A DNA stretch of 64,000 nt from an uncultured Ruminococcus sp. (lineage in GTDB: Bacteria > Bacillota > Clostridia > Oscillospirales > Ruminococcaceae), in assembly GCA_910577575.1 (NCBI GenBank), contig CAJTOG010000001.1, forward strand, positions 211,526 through 275,525, in the 5' to 3' direction. The notes beneath the pieces were generated by a model that was given only the letters and a program-made list of their open reading frames with translations, made no database searches and was not told the origin of the DNA. Made by a program: the position numbers and the translations under genes. This document shows positions 32,926 to 44,726 of this stretch, in pieces. Position 1 is the first letter of the stretch; each line of letters opens with the position of its first letter.

Positions 32926-33978
32926 TTATTTTTCCTCAATCTGTGGAATGGAAGGTATCTCAATGACTTCTTCATGGACTGTTTTTCTTGCCTGCATATA
33001 TTCAGGAAGTTCTATTTTATCAAGTTCATTTTCATAGGGATTGATTTTTTTTGGCATGGCTTCAACAGAATGGTCTGCCTGAGCCATGATTGCTTCTTTA
33101 TGTTCGGGAATATATGTTTCCAGTGTATCAGGATTGGCATTTCCCGCATAATCCATAGAAATTCTTGATTTAAATCTGAGATTTGATGAAAGTCTGCTCG
33201 TATCAACTGCTTTTGTGATACCCATTCTGTCCTGTGTTTTTTTTACTTTATTGGCTTTAATGTCGTCAGCGTTTACAGTGTCAGTCTGCGGCATATATTT
33301 ATTGAATCGGCCAGAATCATGCTTTTCCAGCTTATTGGCATCAACAAACGGAGTATCACTCATATATGAATTTTTCTTTTTATGTTCACGCTTTAATAAA
33401 TCAGGGTTGAGTCCTGCTGTTGAAACATCATTCATAGATTCGCCGTGAGATGACTTGCTGAAAAAGTCATCAGATGATTGTTTTTTACTGTGTTCAGATT
33501 TGTTTTCATCAAAGAAATCCCAGAAATTATCAGAATCATTTTTCTGACTGTTATTTTCAGCCGGTTGTTCTTCCGGTTCAGACTGTTCGGGAACAGGTTT
33601 CGGAATTTCAGAAGTTTCCTGTATATTCTGTTCCTGATTAAATGATTGTGCATATACGGGTCTTCCGCTTGCGTCATATCCCATAAACTGTACAGGTGAC
33701 TGTGTATATACCGGCATACCGTTTGCATCATATCCCATAAATTGTACCGGCGGTTGAGCATATATCGGCATACCGTTTGCGTCATATCCTATAAATTGTG
33801 GTTGTCCATATATCATTACAGGAGGCGTATTCGCATATGGATTTGTATGCATAAGCTGTTGCTGATTGCCATAAATTGAGTCAGTATTTATTCTATTTTG
33901 ATATTCAAGATTATTTCCGCATTTTATACAAAACTTGATATTACGGTTATTATCAGTTCCGCATATATTGCAAATCAT
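32926..33978 (-). CDS. Zinc-ribbon protein with 18-residue repeats
   Basis: 350 residues. A zinc ribbon opens the protein (Cys 3, 6, 17, 20). Residues 61-114 are three tandem 18-residue repeats of the form QF(I/M)GYDANGMPxYxQxPV. After that come low-complexity acidic and Gln/Ser-rich linkers and 'IELPEYMQARKTVHEEVIEIP' at the end. No membrane span or enzyme motif. Such zinc-ribbon/linker proteins are often cytosolic scaffolds; function unknown. Lies upstream of mscL in the same transcript. Confidence 0.8.
   Translation of the reverse strand: MICNICGTDNNRNIKFCIKCGNNLEYQNRINTDSIYGNQQQLMHTNPYANTPPVMIYGQPQFIGYDANGMPIYAQPPVQFMGYDANGMPVYTQSPVQFMGYDASGRPVYAQSFNQEQNIQETSEIPKPVPEQSEPEEQPAENNSQKNDSDNFWDFFDENKSEHSKKQSSDDFFSKSSHGESMNDVSTAGLNPDLLKREHKKKNSYMSDTPFVDANKLEKHDSGRFNKYMPQTDTVNADDIKANKVKKTQDRMGITKAVDTSRLSSNLRFKSRISMDYAGNANPDTLETYIPEHKEAIMAQADHSVEAMPKKINPYENELDKIELPEYMQARKTVHEEVIEIPSIPQIEEK
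33637..33798 (-). repeat. Three tandem 54-bp repeats inside the zinc-ribbon gene
   Basis: Encodes residues 61-114 as three copies of an 18-residue unit; the centre copies differ at only a few codons, suggesting recent slippage duplication. Confidence 0.85.
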
Positions 33979-34024
33979 AAATTCACCACCTTATTGTTTG
34001 CAGAAAATTATTACCTGCTTATTT

Positions 34025-34053
34025 ATTATAACATTTTTGCATGAAGTTTTCAA
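34025..34053 (-). promoter_or_regulatory. Promoter for the zinc-ribbon/mscL unit
   Basis: Minus strand TTGAAA, 17-bp spacer, TATAAT. The rest of the 397-base divergent region 33979-34375 is AT-rich with no supported gene; a TATAAT at about 34273 is a -10 candidate for the carboxypeptidase gene. Confidence 0.65.
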
Positions 34054-34375
34054 GTCTTTTTCGGGAAATTGTATATATTGCAACAAATTTTTTATCAATT
34101 TGTATTATTTTACAGTAACTACAACAATTAAGATTAATTTCTATTTATACTGCACAACTTTTAACCGATTCATTTTATAAATAAATTATACATTTGTAAT
34201 AAAATAAATTCGTTTTATTTGTTTATTGTGACGATATGTATAAAAAACTCTATATTTTTTATGAAATATATGTTATAATATATTTGGGAAATATTTTGAT
34301 AAAAAAGAGAAAAAACTGAGAATAAAAAATATGTGTAGATTATAAGCCGTATTTCCGGCAGATAGGAGAGAAAAA

Positions 34376-35470
34376 ATGCCCAAGAATAAAATAAGCAAGG
34401 AAAAAAGTATCAGACGTACAAAAACTTTGACGGAGCTTTTTGTCTGTTGTGTAATTCTTGCAGGAGCAGGCTATATTATTAAAAGCAGTGTTGATAATAC
34501 AAATGCAGTACCTTCATCACAGCATATTGATGATTCGGGATATGATATTGATATTCCTGAACCGACTGAACCCGACCCGAATAAAATTGTTTTCGTCTCT
34601 GCTCCGTTCAACACAAAAGATAAATTTAGTGGTGATTTGATTCTTGTCAATAATCAGCATGAATATTTCAGTTCAGATAATGAAAATCTTGTGAGCATTA
34701 TGGAAAAAAACGACGAAACAGAGCGTTCTTTCTTTACAGCTGTGGATTACACTTATACAATTCTTGAACCGGTTTATGAACCTATGGCTCAGATGATTGA
34801 GGATTTTTATGAAATATATCAAAATGATACTTTAATTATATATGGTTCATACAGAACCAGAGAATTTCAGCAGCAGCTTTATGATAGCTTTACTACATCT
34901 GAATCAGGGGATGAAGCACCTATAGTTGCGATGCCCGGATTTAGTGAACATGAAACAGGATATGCTTTCGATTTCAGCGAAATTGTCAATTATGATTATC
35001 AGGGTACCGGCGATTTTGAGTGGCTGAATACAAACTGCTATAAATATGGTTTTATTATCAGATATGCAGAAGATAAGGAAACTATTACAGAATATCGTTA
35101 TGAACCATGGCATTTCCGGTATGTTGGTATTCCCCACGCAACTTTTATGACACGTAATAATATCTGCCTTGAGGAGTATATTGACCTTTTACGTATGAAA
35201 TATCCGTATGAAGGCGAACATCTTCAGCTTACTGATGATAACGGTTCAAACTATGAAATATATTTCGTTGCTTCCGATGACAGCTCTGAAATTACAAGTG
35301 TTCCTGTGCCAACAGGTGTTCGATATGATATTTCCGGAAATAACGTTGACGGTTTTATTGTTACTGTTCACACTGATGAAAAAGTAGACTTCGGTGAGGA
35401 AAATCCTTCAATAACCACAATAACAAACGTAACAGATACACAGGAAACAGAAACAACTTCTGTAGAATAA
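34376..35470 (+). CDS. VanY-type D-Ala-D-Ala carboxypeptidase, membrane anchored
   Basis: 364 residues. A basic N-terminus and one membrane segment (about 21-38, 'LFVCCVILAGAGYII') place the enzyme outside. The M15B peptidase domain has 'YGSYRTREFQQQL', 'GFSEHETGYAFDF' (zinc His and Asp) and 'YEPWHFRYVG' (catalytic Glu and second zinc His). It removes terminal D-Ala from peptidoglycan stems. The C-terminal 60 residues are a Thr/acidic low-complexity tail. In vancomycin-resistance clusters VanY helps resistance, but no vanHAX-like genes are near, so a normal wall-trimming role is likelier. Confidence 0.9.
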   Translation: MPKNKISKEKSIRRTKTLTELFVCCVILAGAGYIIKSSVDNTNAVPSSQHIDDSGYDIDIPEPTEPDPNKIVFVSAPFNTKDKFSGDLILVNNQHEYFSSDNENLVSIMEKNDETERSFFTAVDYTYTILEPVYEPMAQMIEDFYEIYQNDTLIIYGSYRTREFQQQLYDSFTTSESGDEAPIVAMPGFSEHETGYAFDFSEIVNYDYQGTGDFEWLNTNCYKYGFIIRYAEDKETITEYRYEPWHFRYVGIPHATFMTRNNICLEEYIDLLRMKYPYEGEHLQLTDDNGSNYEIYFVASDDSSEITSVPVPTGVRYDISGNNVDGFIVTVHTDEKVDFGEENPSITTITNVTDTQETETTSVE

Positions 35471-35542
35471 AAACAAAATTTATATATTGGATTATTTTAG
35501 TCGAGAATTTAAAAAAAAAACTCATTAAAAATGCAATAATAT

Positions 35543-35576
35543 AGCCGGTGCTTATGAATTTTTCTAAGTACCGGCT
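35543..35576. terminator. Terminator between VanY-type gene and secF
   Basis: AGCCGGTGCTTA pairs with TAAGTACCGGCT (one wobble), loop about 10, then TTTTA on the plus strand. Lies between two convergent genes. Confidence 0.78.
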
Positions 35577-35596
35577 TTTATCCTGTTCTGTTTTTA

Positions 35597-36568
35597 TCAG
35601 TCTTTTTTACTGTCTTTTCCTTTCCACCATGACCATGTTACAGGTGCAACGAAAAGTGAGGAATAAGTTCCTGAGATAAGACCGAATATAAGCGGAACAG
35701 AGAAGCTGAGAAGTGAATTGTATCCGCTTATGAAAACAACTATTGATACTATAATCATTGTTCCGATTGTTGTTACAGAAGTTCTTATTGAACGTCTAAG
35801 GGATTGTGAGCATCCCATATTAATCAGTTCATTCAGAGAAGCTTTTGGATAAAGCCCCCTGTTTTCTCTGATTCTGTCATAGATTACGATAGTATTGTTA
35901 ATTGAATAACCTAAGATTGTAAGGATTACTGCAACTATATTTGCATTGAATTCAAATCCGAAAAGGATTGAAGCGGCAAGTGCAGTAACAAGGTCATGAC
36001 AAAGTGCAAAAATTGAACAGATACCGGCAGACCAGCCACCGATTTTTTTGAATCTTATTGCAATGTAAATAATTATAAGGATTGCTGCTATTACCATTGC
36101 AAGCAGACATTTTAACAGAAATTCCCGTCCTGATGAAGGGCTTACATCGCTTGAATCAAAAAGTTCAAGTTGATTTTCGGGGAATACGGCATTAAGTGAT
36201 TCGGTGAGTTCAAATTGTCTGTCGGCAGTCAGTCCTTCTTCTGAAGTGAATGAAAGTGTAACCTGCCAGCCATCTGAATCAAGACTTTCACCTGCTCTTG
36301 CAGTTACCGGAACGCCTACAATATTTTTAGTTTCGCTTTCAATTTTATTCAGGTCCAAATCTCCTGTATAAGAATATGTCAGCATAGTACCGCCCTTGAA
36401 TTCAATTGCAAGATTTACGCCTCTTATTATAATTCCTGCAACAAGTGCAAGTATAACACAGACAGCAATAACGAGAATCATTGTCTTTTTTGAACAGAAA
36501 TCATAAATCTTTTCTGAAACAGATGGTGTTTCAGTTGTTGGGGCTGTAGTTTTCTTTTTATTACTCAC
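35597..36568 (-). CDS. secF: Protein translocase subunit SecF
   Basis: 323 residues. First span 'MILVIAVCVILALVAGIII', then 'AIEFKGGTMLTYSYTGDLD' (the P1 region with the FKGG motif) and five more spans, with 'TILGYSINNTIVIYDRIREN' the SecF signature. SecDF uses the proton or sodium gradient to pull secreted proteins through SecYEG. Its start overlaps the secD stop by four bases (ATGA). Confidence 0.96.
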   Translation of the reverse strand: MSNKKKTTAPTTETPSVSEKIYDFCSKKTMILVIAVCVILALVAGIIIRGVNLAIEFKGGTMLTYSYTGDLDLNKIESETKNIVGVPVTARAGESLDSDGWQVTLSFTSEEGLTADRQFELTESLNAVFPENQLELFDSSDVSPSSGREFLLKCLLAMVIAAILIIIYIAIRFKKIGGWSAGICSIFALCHDLVTALAASILFGFEFNANIVAVILTILGYSINNTIVIYDRIRENRGLYPKASLNELINMGCSQSLRRSIRTSVTTIGTMIIVSIVVFISGYNSLLSFSVPLIFGLISGTYSSLFVAPVTWSWWKGKDSKKD

Positions 36569-37974
36569 TTTACATCACCTCCATAAAGTTTTCTGTTCTG
36601 GAATGCCTTGAATTTAGAAAGTGATGTAACCATAAGTCTTGCAGCAAATACGCCGAATATGAAGTTGCATATAACACCGACAAGGAGTGTAAAGCCAAAT
36701 GAGTATACAACTCCTTCAGTTGTTGCTCCGAACATAAAGAATACTGTTTTGTTTAGAATCTGTGAGAAGAAGCTTGTGGGTACACCGAACGCACCCATAA
36801 GGATAATAGCTATAATAACATTTGTGATGTTGCCGTCAAGAATTGCGGAGAATGCACGTTTATAAGCTACACGGATTGAAGAATCAAGTGACTTTCCTGA
36901 ACGGATTTCTTCTTTTATGCGTTCACTGGTGATGATATTTGCGTCAACTCCCATACCGATTGACAGGATAATACCTGCAATACCGGGAATTGTAAGGGTT
37001 GAACCCGGCATAAATCCGAACCAGCCTGTTATGGCTGCAAGAGTGCCGGCAATCTGTCCGATAAGTGCAATAACTGCAACAAATCCCGGAAGTCTGTAAA
37101 GTACAACCATATAAACTGCTATAAGTGCTAATGCAATATACGCAGCAAGAAGAATTGCATCAAGTGAGCCTTTGCCCATTGTTGAAGAAATGGTTTTGAA
37201 ACTTGTTGTCACCATTTTAAATGGCAGTGCACCTGAATTAATCTGGTCGGCAAGTTCTTTTGCCGATTCACTTGTAAAGTTGCCGGTGATAACAGCATTT
37301 CCATCAGTTATAGCACTGTTGACAGTTGGATAGGAAATCATGGTGTTATCCATCCAGATAGAAATCGGCGTATTTGTGCCTGCGAGTTCAGATGTTGCCT
37401 CACCGAATTTTTTTGCACCTTCAGCATTGAGTGCAAGAGTAACAACCCATTCAAGGTCTCCGTTGCTGTCAGGCTGTTGCATATAGTCAGCCTTATCAAC
37501 GTCATCGCCATTGATTACAATGTCACCTTTAGGAATGATGTTGTCTTCCTCGTCGGTATCGTAGTCGGTACCTTTTCTGAAAGTAAGTTCAGCCATTTCA
37601 CCGAGTTCCTTTACGGCTTCGCCTGCGTCATATTCGCTTTCACCGGCTTGCCAAGGAAAACGGACAATAATTCTGTCGCTTTTGTTGTCACTGTAGATTT
37701 CGTTATCATTTATGCCGAGAGTACCGAGACGGGTTTTGATTTTCTGAGCTGCAGCTTCAAGCTGTTCGTCAGTGGCATCATAGTCATCGGCAGGAGCAAA
37801 TGTAACATCAACACCGCCTTTTATATCAAGACCGAGACGAATATCATCAACGCCCTTGACAACGGTTGTTGCCTTGTCGCCGTAATAGTAATCAAAACCC
37901 AGAACGGCGGAAACGGTAAACAGTGCAATAAAAGCAACGACAATGAAGAAAGTGGATTTACGGATTTTTTTCAC
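36565..37974 (-). CDS. secD: Protein translocase subunit SecD
   Basis: 469 residues, GTG start at 37972-37974 with AGGAGG 8 bases upstream. First span near residue 10-27, then 'DIRLGLDIKGGVDVTF' (P1), 'AEGAKKFGEATSE', and a C-terminal membrane block with 'IILSIGMGVDANIITSERIKEE'. It heads the secDF pair; many Firmicutes have a fused SecDF, but here they are separate. Confidence 0.96.
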   Translation of the reverse strand: MKKIRKSTFFIVVAFIALFTVSAVLGFDYYYGDKATTVVKGVDDIRLGLDIKGGVDVTFAPADDYDATDEQLEAAAQKIKTRLGTLGINDNEIYSDNKSDRIIVRFPWQAGESEYDAGEAVKELGEMAELTFRKGTDYDTDEEDNIIPKGDIVINGDDVDKADYMQQPDSNGDLEWVVTLALNAEGAKKFGEATSELAGTNTPISIWMDNTMISYPTVNSAITDGNAVITGNFTSESAKELADQINSGALPFKMVTTSFKTISSTMGKGSLDAILLAAYIALALIAVYMVVLYRLPGFVAVIALIGQIAGTLAAITGWFGFMPGSTLTIPGIAGIILSIGMGVDANIITSERIKEEIRSGKSLDSSIRVAYKRAFSAILDGNITNVIIAIILMGAFGVPTSFFSQILNKTVFFMFGATTEGVVYSFGFTLLVGVICNFIFGVFAARLMVTSLSKFKAFQNRKLYGGDVK

Positions 37975-38025
37975 GTCTTTTGCCTCCTGTTACGTATTCT
38001 TTTTGCCTTTTTGACAATTAATATT

Positions 38026-38054
38026 ATTTTACAATATTTTCATAAAAAAGTCAA
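38026..38054 (-). promoter_or_regulatory. secDF promoter
   Basis: Minus strand TTGACT, 17-bp spacer, TAAAAT, about 50 bases before secD. Confidence 0.65.
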
Positions 38055-38121
38055 GCATATAATAAATTATGAATAAACAAATTAAAAAAACTGTCATTTT
38101 GCACAAATATTATTTTATTTA

Positions 38122-38769
38122 TCAGAAATTATGCCAGTCACAGAATGTCAAATTTTCATCAAGTTCGTTATACGCACCGCATAATATCTTGTGTTCAGAA
38201 TCTATACTGTCTGAACATTGAAAAGTTATTCTGCCGTCGTCAAGAGACATATATTCGGGAACTATTCCTGTAATAAATGCATCAAGATTGAACAGCGGAA
38301 TATTTTCTCTTAGAAAATTTTCAACATCGGTTTTTTGTATACTTCCGTCATTGGGAGAATATTCATATTCTTCTTTAATTTTCCATGCCTGAGGGCAGAG
38401 CGGTTCATACGGGTCGAAATTTTCAGTATTTTCAGGAAGGTATTCCTTATTTGTGATTTCAGGTACTTCCCAGAATTTAAGTCCTGTTCTCTCAGCCCAT
38501 TCATATGCGTCAATCAGGAAGTTATTGTTGACCTGTTTTATATTTGCTTGAATTTTAACCTCAAAGTTATTGAAATATTCAGTCAGAAATTCAGCAAGTT
38601 TATCATCTGTAAAATCAGAATCGAAATGGGATTCAACAATTTCCCATTCTCTTATTTCAGAAACATCATCGTATATTGATATCTGTTCATCTTTGTATAT
38701 GCCCATGTATCCAAAATTAAATTCTCCGTTTATACTGAGTTCCCCGTCAGTTATTTTAATTTTTATCAT
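38122..38769 (-). CDS. Hypothetical protein at the end of the ATP synthase operon
   Basis: 215 residues, acidic, with 'NGEFNFGYMGIYKDEQISIYDD' near the start and 'EYLPENTENFDPYEPLCPQAW' in the middle. No membrane or catalytic motif. It begins 4 bases after the atpC stop with AGGTGA as ribosome site, so it is in the same transcript, but a role in ATP synthase is not shown. Could be a DUF-type orphan. Confidence 0.75.
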   Translation of the reverse strand: MIKIKITDGELSINGEFNFGYMGIYKDEQISIYDDVSEIREWEIVESHFDSDFTDDKLAEFLTEYFNNFEVKIQANIKQVNNNFLIDAYEWAERTGLKFWEVPEITNKEYLPENTENFDPYEPLCPQAWKIKEEYEYSPNDGSIQKTDVENFLRENIPLFNLDAFITGIVPEYMSLDDGRITFQCSDSIDSEHKILCGAYNELDENLTFCDWHNF

Positions 38770-38773
38770 AATA

Positions 38774-39184
38774 TCACCTGAAATTTTTCTGTGAAATTTT
38801 AAGTCTGTTTATAGCACGGTTAAGTGCTGCCTGTGTTTCATAATATTCACGTATGCTCTGTTTCTGACGGAGCATTTCTTCTGCACGCTGTCTTGCTTCT
38901 TCTGCACGCTTGATGTCGATTTCTTCAGGAAGTTCACATGAATCCGCAAGTATTACAGCCCTGTCCGGCATTACCTCTATGAATCCTTCGGAGATAGCAG
39001 CATGTTTCCACATTCCGTCAACCATATATTTAAGTTCGCCCGTTGGAAGCGATGTTACAAGCGGTTCGTGACCTGCCAGTATACCTAAAAGTCCGTCTAT
39101 GGCAGTAATTACAAGGTGTTCGCAGTCACCCTGAAAGAAAATTCTGTCTGATGCTATTATTTCAAGGTAAAAAGTTTTAGACAT
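38774..39184 (-). CDS. atpC: ATP synthase epsilon subunit
   Basis: 136 residues. 'FYLEIIASDRIFFQGDCEHLVITAIDGLLGILAGHEPLV' spans the N-terminal beta-sandwich with the 'G-H-P/E' turn, and the C-terminal helical pair 'EEIDIKRAEEARQRAEE' is present. Epsilon controls F1 rotation. Follows atpD by 2 bases. Confidence 0.95.
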   Translation of the reverse strand: MSKTFYLEIIASDRIFFQGDCEHLVITAIDGLLGILAGHEPLVTSLPTGELKYMVDGMWKHAAISEGFIEVMPDRAVILADSCELPEEIDIKRAEEARQRAEEMLRQKQSIREYYETQAALNRAINRLKISQKNFR

Positions 39185-39186
39185 AA

Positions 39187-41779
<2,593 letters not shown>

Positions 41780-41783
41780 AAAA

Positions 41784-42692
41784 TCAATCTTCAAGGCTGT
41801 TGGCACCTCCGCAGACTTCTGTTATTTCCTGAGTTATAGCTGCCTGTCTTGCCCTGTTGTACAGCAGGGATAAATCTTTTATCATATCTTTTGCACTGTT
41901 TGTGGCAGCGTCCATTGCGGTCATTCTTGACTGCTGTTCACAGCAGAAAGCCTCAACCATTGCACCATATATTATACCCTTTGCATAGTTCGGGATTAAA
42001 TAATCCATAACCTTTTCCGGCGACGGCACAAATGAAGCCTTAGGGAGCTTCTTTACAGTACCGTCCTTATCCTTTCCGAAGTGACGGCGTTCAAAGGGGA
42101 GTAAGCGGAGTGACTTTGTTTCCTGCTGGCTTGATGTTACCATATCCGTATATAACAGCCATACTTCATCAAGTTTGCCGTTTCTGAATTTATCAAGAAC
42201 CGTATCCGCTATTTCACCCGCACGGTAGAGGGTTGGATTTTGCGTGGTATAGAGAAATTCACCGTCAACATAAGCCTGTTTTCCTGATTTTATACGCCTC
42301 TGGAAGTACATACGCCCTACCTGCCCCATTACGAAAAGATAACAGTTGTCAAGGTCATTTGTTTCGTCAAGTTTCTGCTCGGTGAATTTCAGGATATTAT
42401 GATTATAGCTTCCGCACAGACCTTTGTCTCCCGTAATTACTATGTATCCCTTTTTTCGCTTTTCCTGCGGAATATCCGAACGCCTGTCAAAATAAAGCTG
42501 TTGCATATGCGGAGTATGTTCAAGTACGCTTTCAGTGGTTTCCTGTAGTTTATAGAAATATGGTTCGGTTGATTCAAGTGCATTTCTTGCCTTTTTGAGC
42601 TTTGACGAGGATATGAGATACATAGCATTCGTAATTTTAAGAATTTGCTTTATACTCTCGATTCTGTCACGTATTTCACGTATATTCGGCAT
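41784..42692 (-). CDS. atpG: ATP synthase gamma subunit
   Basis: 302 residues. 'MPNIREIRDRIESIKQILKITNAM' and 'KLKKARNALESTEP' at the N-terminal helix and 'MTAMDAATNSAKDMIKDLSLLYNRARQAAITQEITEV' at the C-terminal helix are gamma. It is the rotor shaft in F1. The last codons precede the hsdS gene by 4 bases; no atpG residue is lost, so the insertion left gamma intact. Confidence 0.96.
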   Translation of the reverse strand: MPNIREIRDRIESIKQILKITNAMYLISSSKLKKARNALESTEPYFYKLQETTESVLEHTPHMQQLYFDRRSDIPQEKRKKGYIVITGDKGLCGSYNHNILKFTEQKLDETNDLDNCYLFVMGQVGRMYFQRRIKSGKQAYVDGEFLYTTQNPTLYRAGEIADTVLDKFRNGKLDEVWLLYTDMVTSSQQETKSLRLLPFERRHFGKDKDGTVKKLPKASFVPSPEKVMDYLIPNYAKGIIYGAMVEAFCCEQQSRMTAMDAATNSAKDMIKDLSLLYNRARQAAITQEITEVCGGANSLED

Positions 42693-42701
42693 AATCTCAC
42701 C

Positions 42702-44726
42702 TTATTCCTCAAATGCCGTGACGATTCTTTCAATGCGTTCCATTAAATCGTCTGTAAGGATTTTTTTATCTTCAATTTCGCTGATAATATCCTGTCCGTA
42801 GCTTCTTATATAGCTCATTAATTCATCCTTGTATTCTTTGAGTTCTTTCGGAGAAACGTGTTCAAAGAGTTTTTTTTGTGCTGCATAGAGCAATATAACC
42901 TGTTCATAGTGTGGAAGAGGATTATATAACGGCTGTTTCAGCATTTCGGTAATCAGATGACCATGATTCAGCAAGTCAGTGGTTGCAGGGTCAAGTTCAG
43001 ATGAAAACTGTGTAAATATTTCCATTTCCTTGAACTGTGCTAAATCAATACGAAGATTTCCGGCAGCTTTTTTCATTGCTTTGGTCTGTGCCGCACCGCC
43101 TACACGTGAAACAGAAAGTCCATAGTTTACGGCTGGTCTCTGACCTGAATTGAAAAGTTCACTTTCAAGAAAAATCTGTCCGTCAGTTATAGAAATTACA
43201 TTTGTAGGGATATATGCTGAAATGTCGCCTGCAAGTGTCTCGATTATAGGAAGTGCGGTAAGCGAGCCTCCACCATGTTCATCATCAAGACGGCTGGAGC
43301 GTTCCAATAGTCTTGAATGGAGATAGAAAACGTCACCCGGATAAGCTTCACGTCCCGGTGGACGATGCAGAAGAAGTGACATTGCACGGTAGGCAACAGC
43401 GTGTTTTGACAAATCATCATAAACAATCAGAACATCTTTTCCTTTGGACATGAAGTATTCAGCTATTGCAGTACCTGAATAAGGTGAAATATATTGAAAC
43501 GGAGCAGGTTCGCTTGCTGATGCGGAAACAACTACGGAATATTCCATAGCGTTATATTTTTTCAGCGTATTGACAACCTGTGCAACGGTTGAAGATTTCT
43601 GTCCGATAGCAACATAAACGCAGATAACATTCTGACCTTTCTGATTTATTATAGTATCAATGGCAATTGAAGTCTTTCCTGTCTGTCTGTCGCCGATAAT
43701 AAGCTCACGCTGTCCGCGTCCGATAGGGAACATTGAGTCTATGGCAAGTATACCTGTCTGTAACGGAACGTTTACAGATTTTCGTTCAATAACTCCGGGA
43801 GCTTCACGTTCAATAGGGAAGTAATCGTCTGCACGTATTTTCCCAAGACCGTCAATAGGCGAACCAAGGGCATCAACGACACGTCCGAGAAGTTCATCAC
43901 TTACGCCAATGCCTGCTCTTTTACCGGTTCTTACTACAGATGAACCTTCAGTCAGACCGTAGTCATCTCCGAGAAGTACAACGCCGACTGATTTTTCTTC
44001 AAGGTTCTGTACTATTCCACGTACACCCGTTTCAAATTCAACAAGTTCGCCGTACATAACACCGCTCATGCCGTGTACTCTTGCAATTCCGTCGCCCAGC
44101 CTGACTATAAAACCTGTTTCGGTAGCTCCGGTTCTTACTTCAAAGTCTTTTACTTCTGTTTTAAGAATTGATATAATATCGCCTGATTTTATATCTTCGC
44201 TGATTTTTTCAGCAGCTTCGGAAGCTCTGTTTTGCAATGTTTCATGTATTTCACGGAGACTTGTTCTGTAGCTTCTGTCATATTCAATATCTCCGGCATT
44301 CAGAATAAATCCACCTATAATATCAGGGTCGTGTTTATACTCAATATCAACATCGTCACGAATAAACTTTTTCATGATGAATTTACGCAAATCTGCCTGC
44401 TGTATTTCTGTAAGGGGAGTGACATAACGGACTATCGCCTTGATACTTCCCTGTTTTTCCAGCAGGATTTCTTCATATTCTGAAAAAATTTCATCAAGTT
44501 CAGAAATAATTCCGGATTTTGCGGAATGTATAATAAAATGTTCTAAACTTTGCGGAAAAATCTTTCTGACAATATTTCTTTTTTCATCAGATGTTATAAG
44601 CGGATTTTCAAGGGTAGCTGCTGCATCCGGACAGACTTCAATGATATTTTTAGCTGTCTCAATATCTTCATGCTTTATATCAAGGCGGACAAGTTCTTTT
44701 AAAAGTTCCTTTGAAATATCTTTCAT
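42702..44726 (-). CDS. atpHA: Fused ATP synthase delta-alpha protein
   Basis: 674 residues. Residues 1-165 are delta (OSCP): 'LLKELVRLDIKHEDIE', 'TAKNIIEVCPDAAATLENPL', 'GGFILNAGDIEYDRSYRTSL'. Its N-terminus is a few residues short of usual. A linker of about 20 residues then leads to alpha (from about 184): 'ETGFIVRLGDGIARVHG', 'GDRQTGKTSIAIDTII' and 'VSRVGGAAQTKAM'. F1 normally holds three alpha and one delta, so a fusion would give three deltas unless it is processed or translation starts again inside. The only near-junction start codon is TTG at codon 164 with no clear ribosome site. ATG shares a base with the atpF stop. Confidence 0.92.
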   Translation of the reverse strand: MKDISKELLKELVRLDIKHEDIETAKNIIEVCPDAAATLENPLITSDEKRNIVRKIFPQSLEHFIIHSAKSGIISELDEIFSEYEEILLEKQGSIKAIVRYVTPLTEIQQADLRKFIMKKFIRDDVDIEYKHDPDIIGGFILNAGDIEYDRSYRTSLREIHETLQNRASEAAEKISEDIKSGDIISILKTEVKDFEVRTGATETGFIVRLGDGIARVHGMSGVMYGELVEFETGVRGIVQNLEEKSVGVVLLGDDYGLTEGSSVVRTGKRAGIGVSDELLGRVVDALGSPIDGLGKIRADDYFPIEREAPGVIERKSVNVPLQTGILAIDSMFPIGRGQRELIIGDRQTGKTSIAIDTIINQKGQNVICVYVAIGQKSSTVAQVVNTLKKYNAMEYSVVVSASASEPAPFQYISPYSGTAIAEYFMSKGKDVLIVYDDLSKHAVAYRAMSLLLHRPPGREAYPGDVFYLHSRLLERSSRLDDEHGGGSLTALPIIETLAGDISAYIPTNVISITDGQIFLESELFNSGQRPAVNYGLSVSRVGGAAQTKAMKKAAGNLRIDLAQFKEMEIFTQFSSELDPATTDLLNHGHLITEMLKQPLYNPLPHYEQVILLYAAQKKLFEHVSPKELKEYKDELMSYIRSYGQDIISEIEDKKILTDDLMERIERIVTAFEE

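Noticed and set aside
34376..35470. Vancomycin resistance locus
   Set aside because: Only a VanY-type enzyme is present; no vanHAX, vanRS, and Ddl at 12150 looks like a normal D-Ala-D-Ala ligase.
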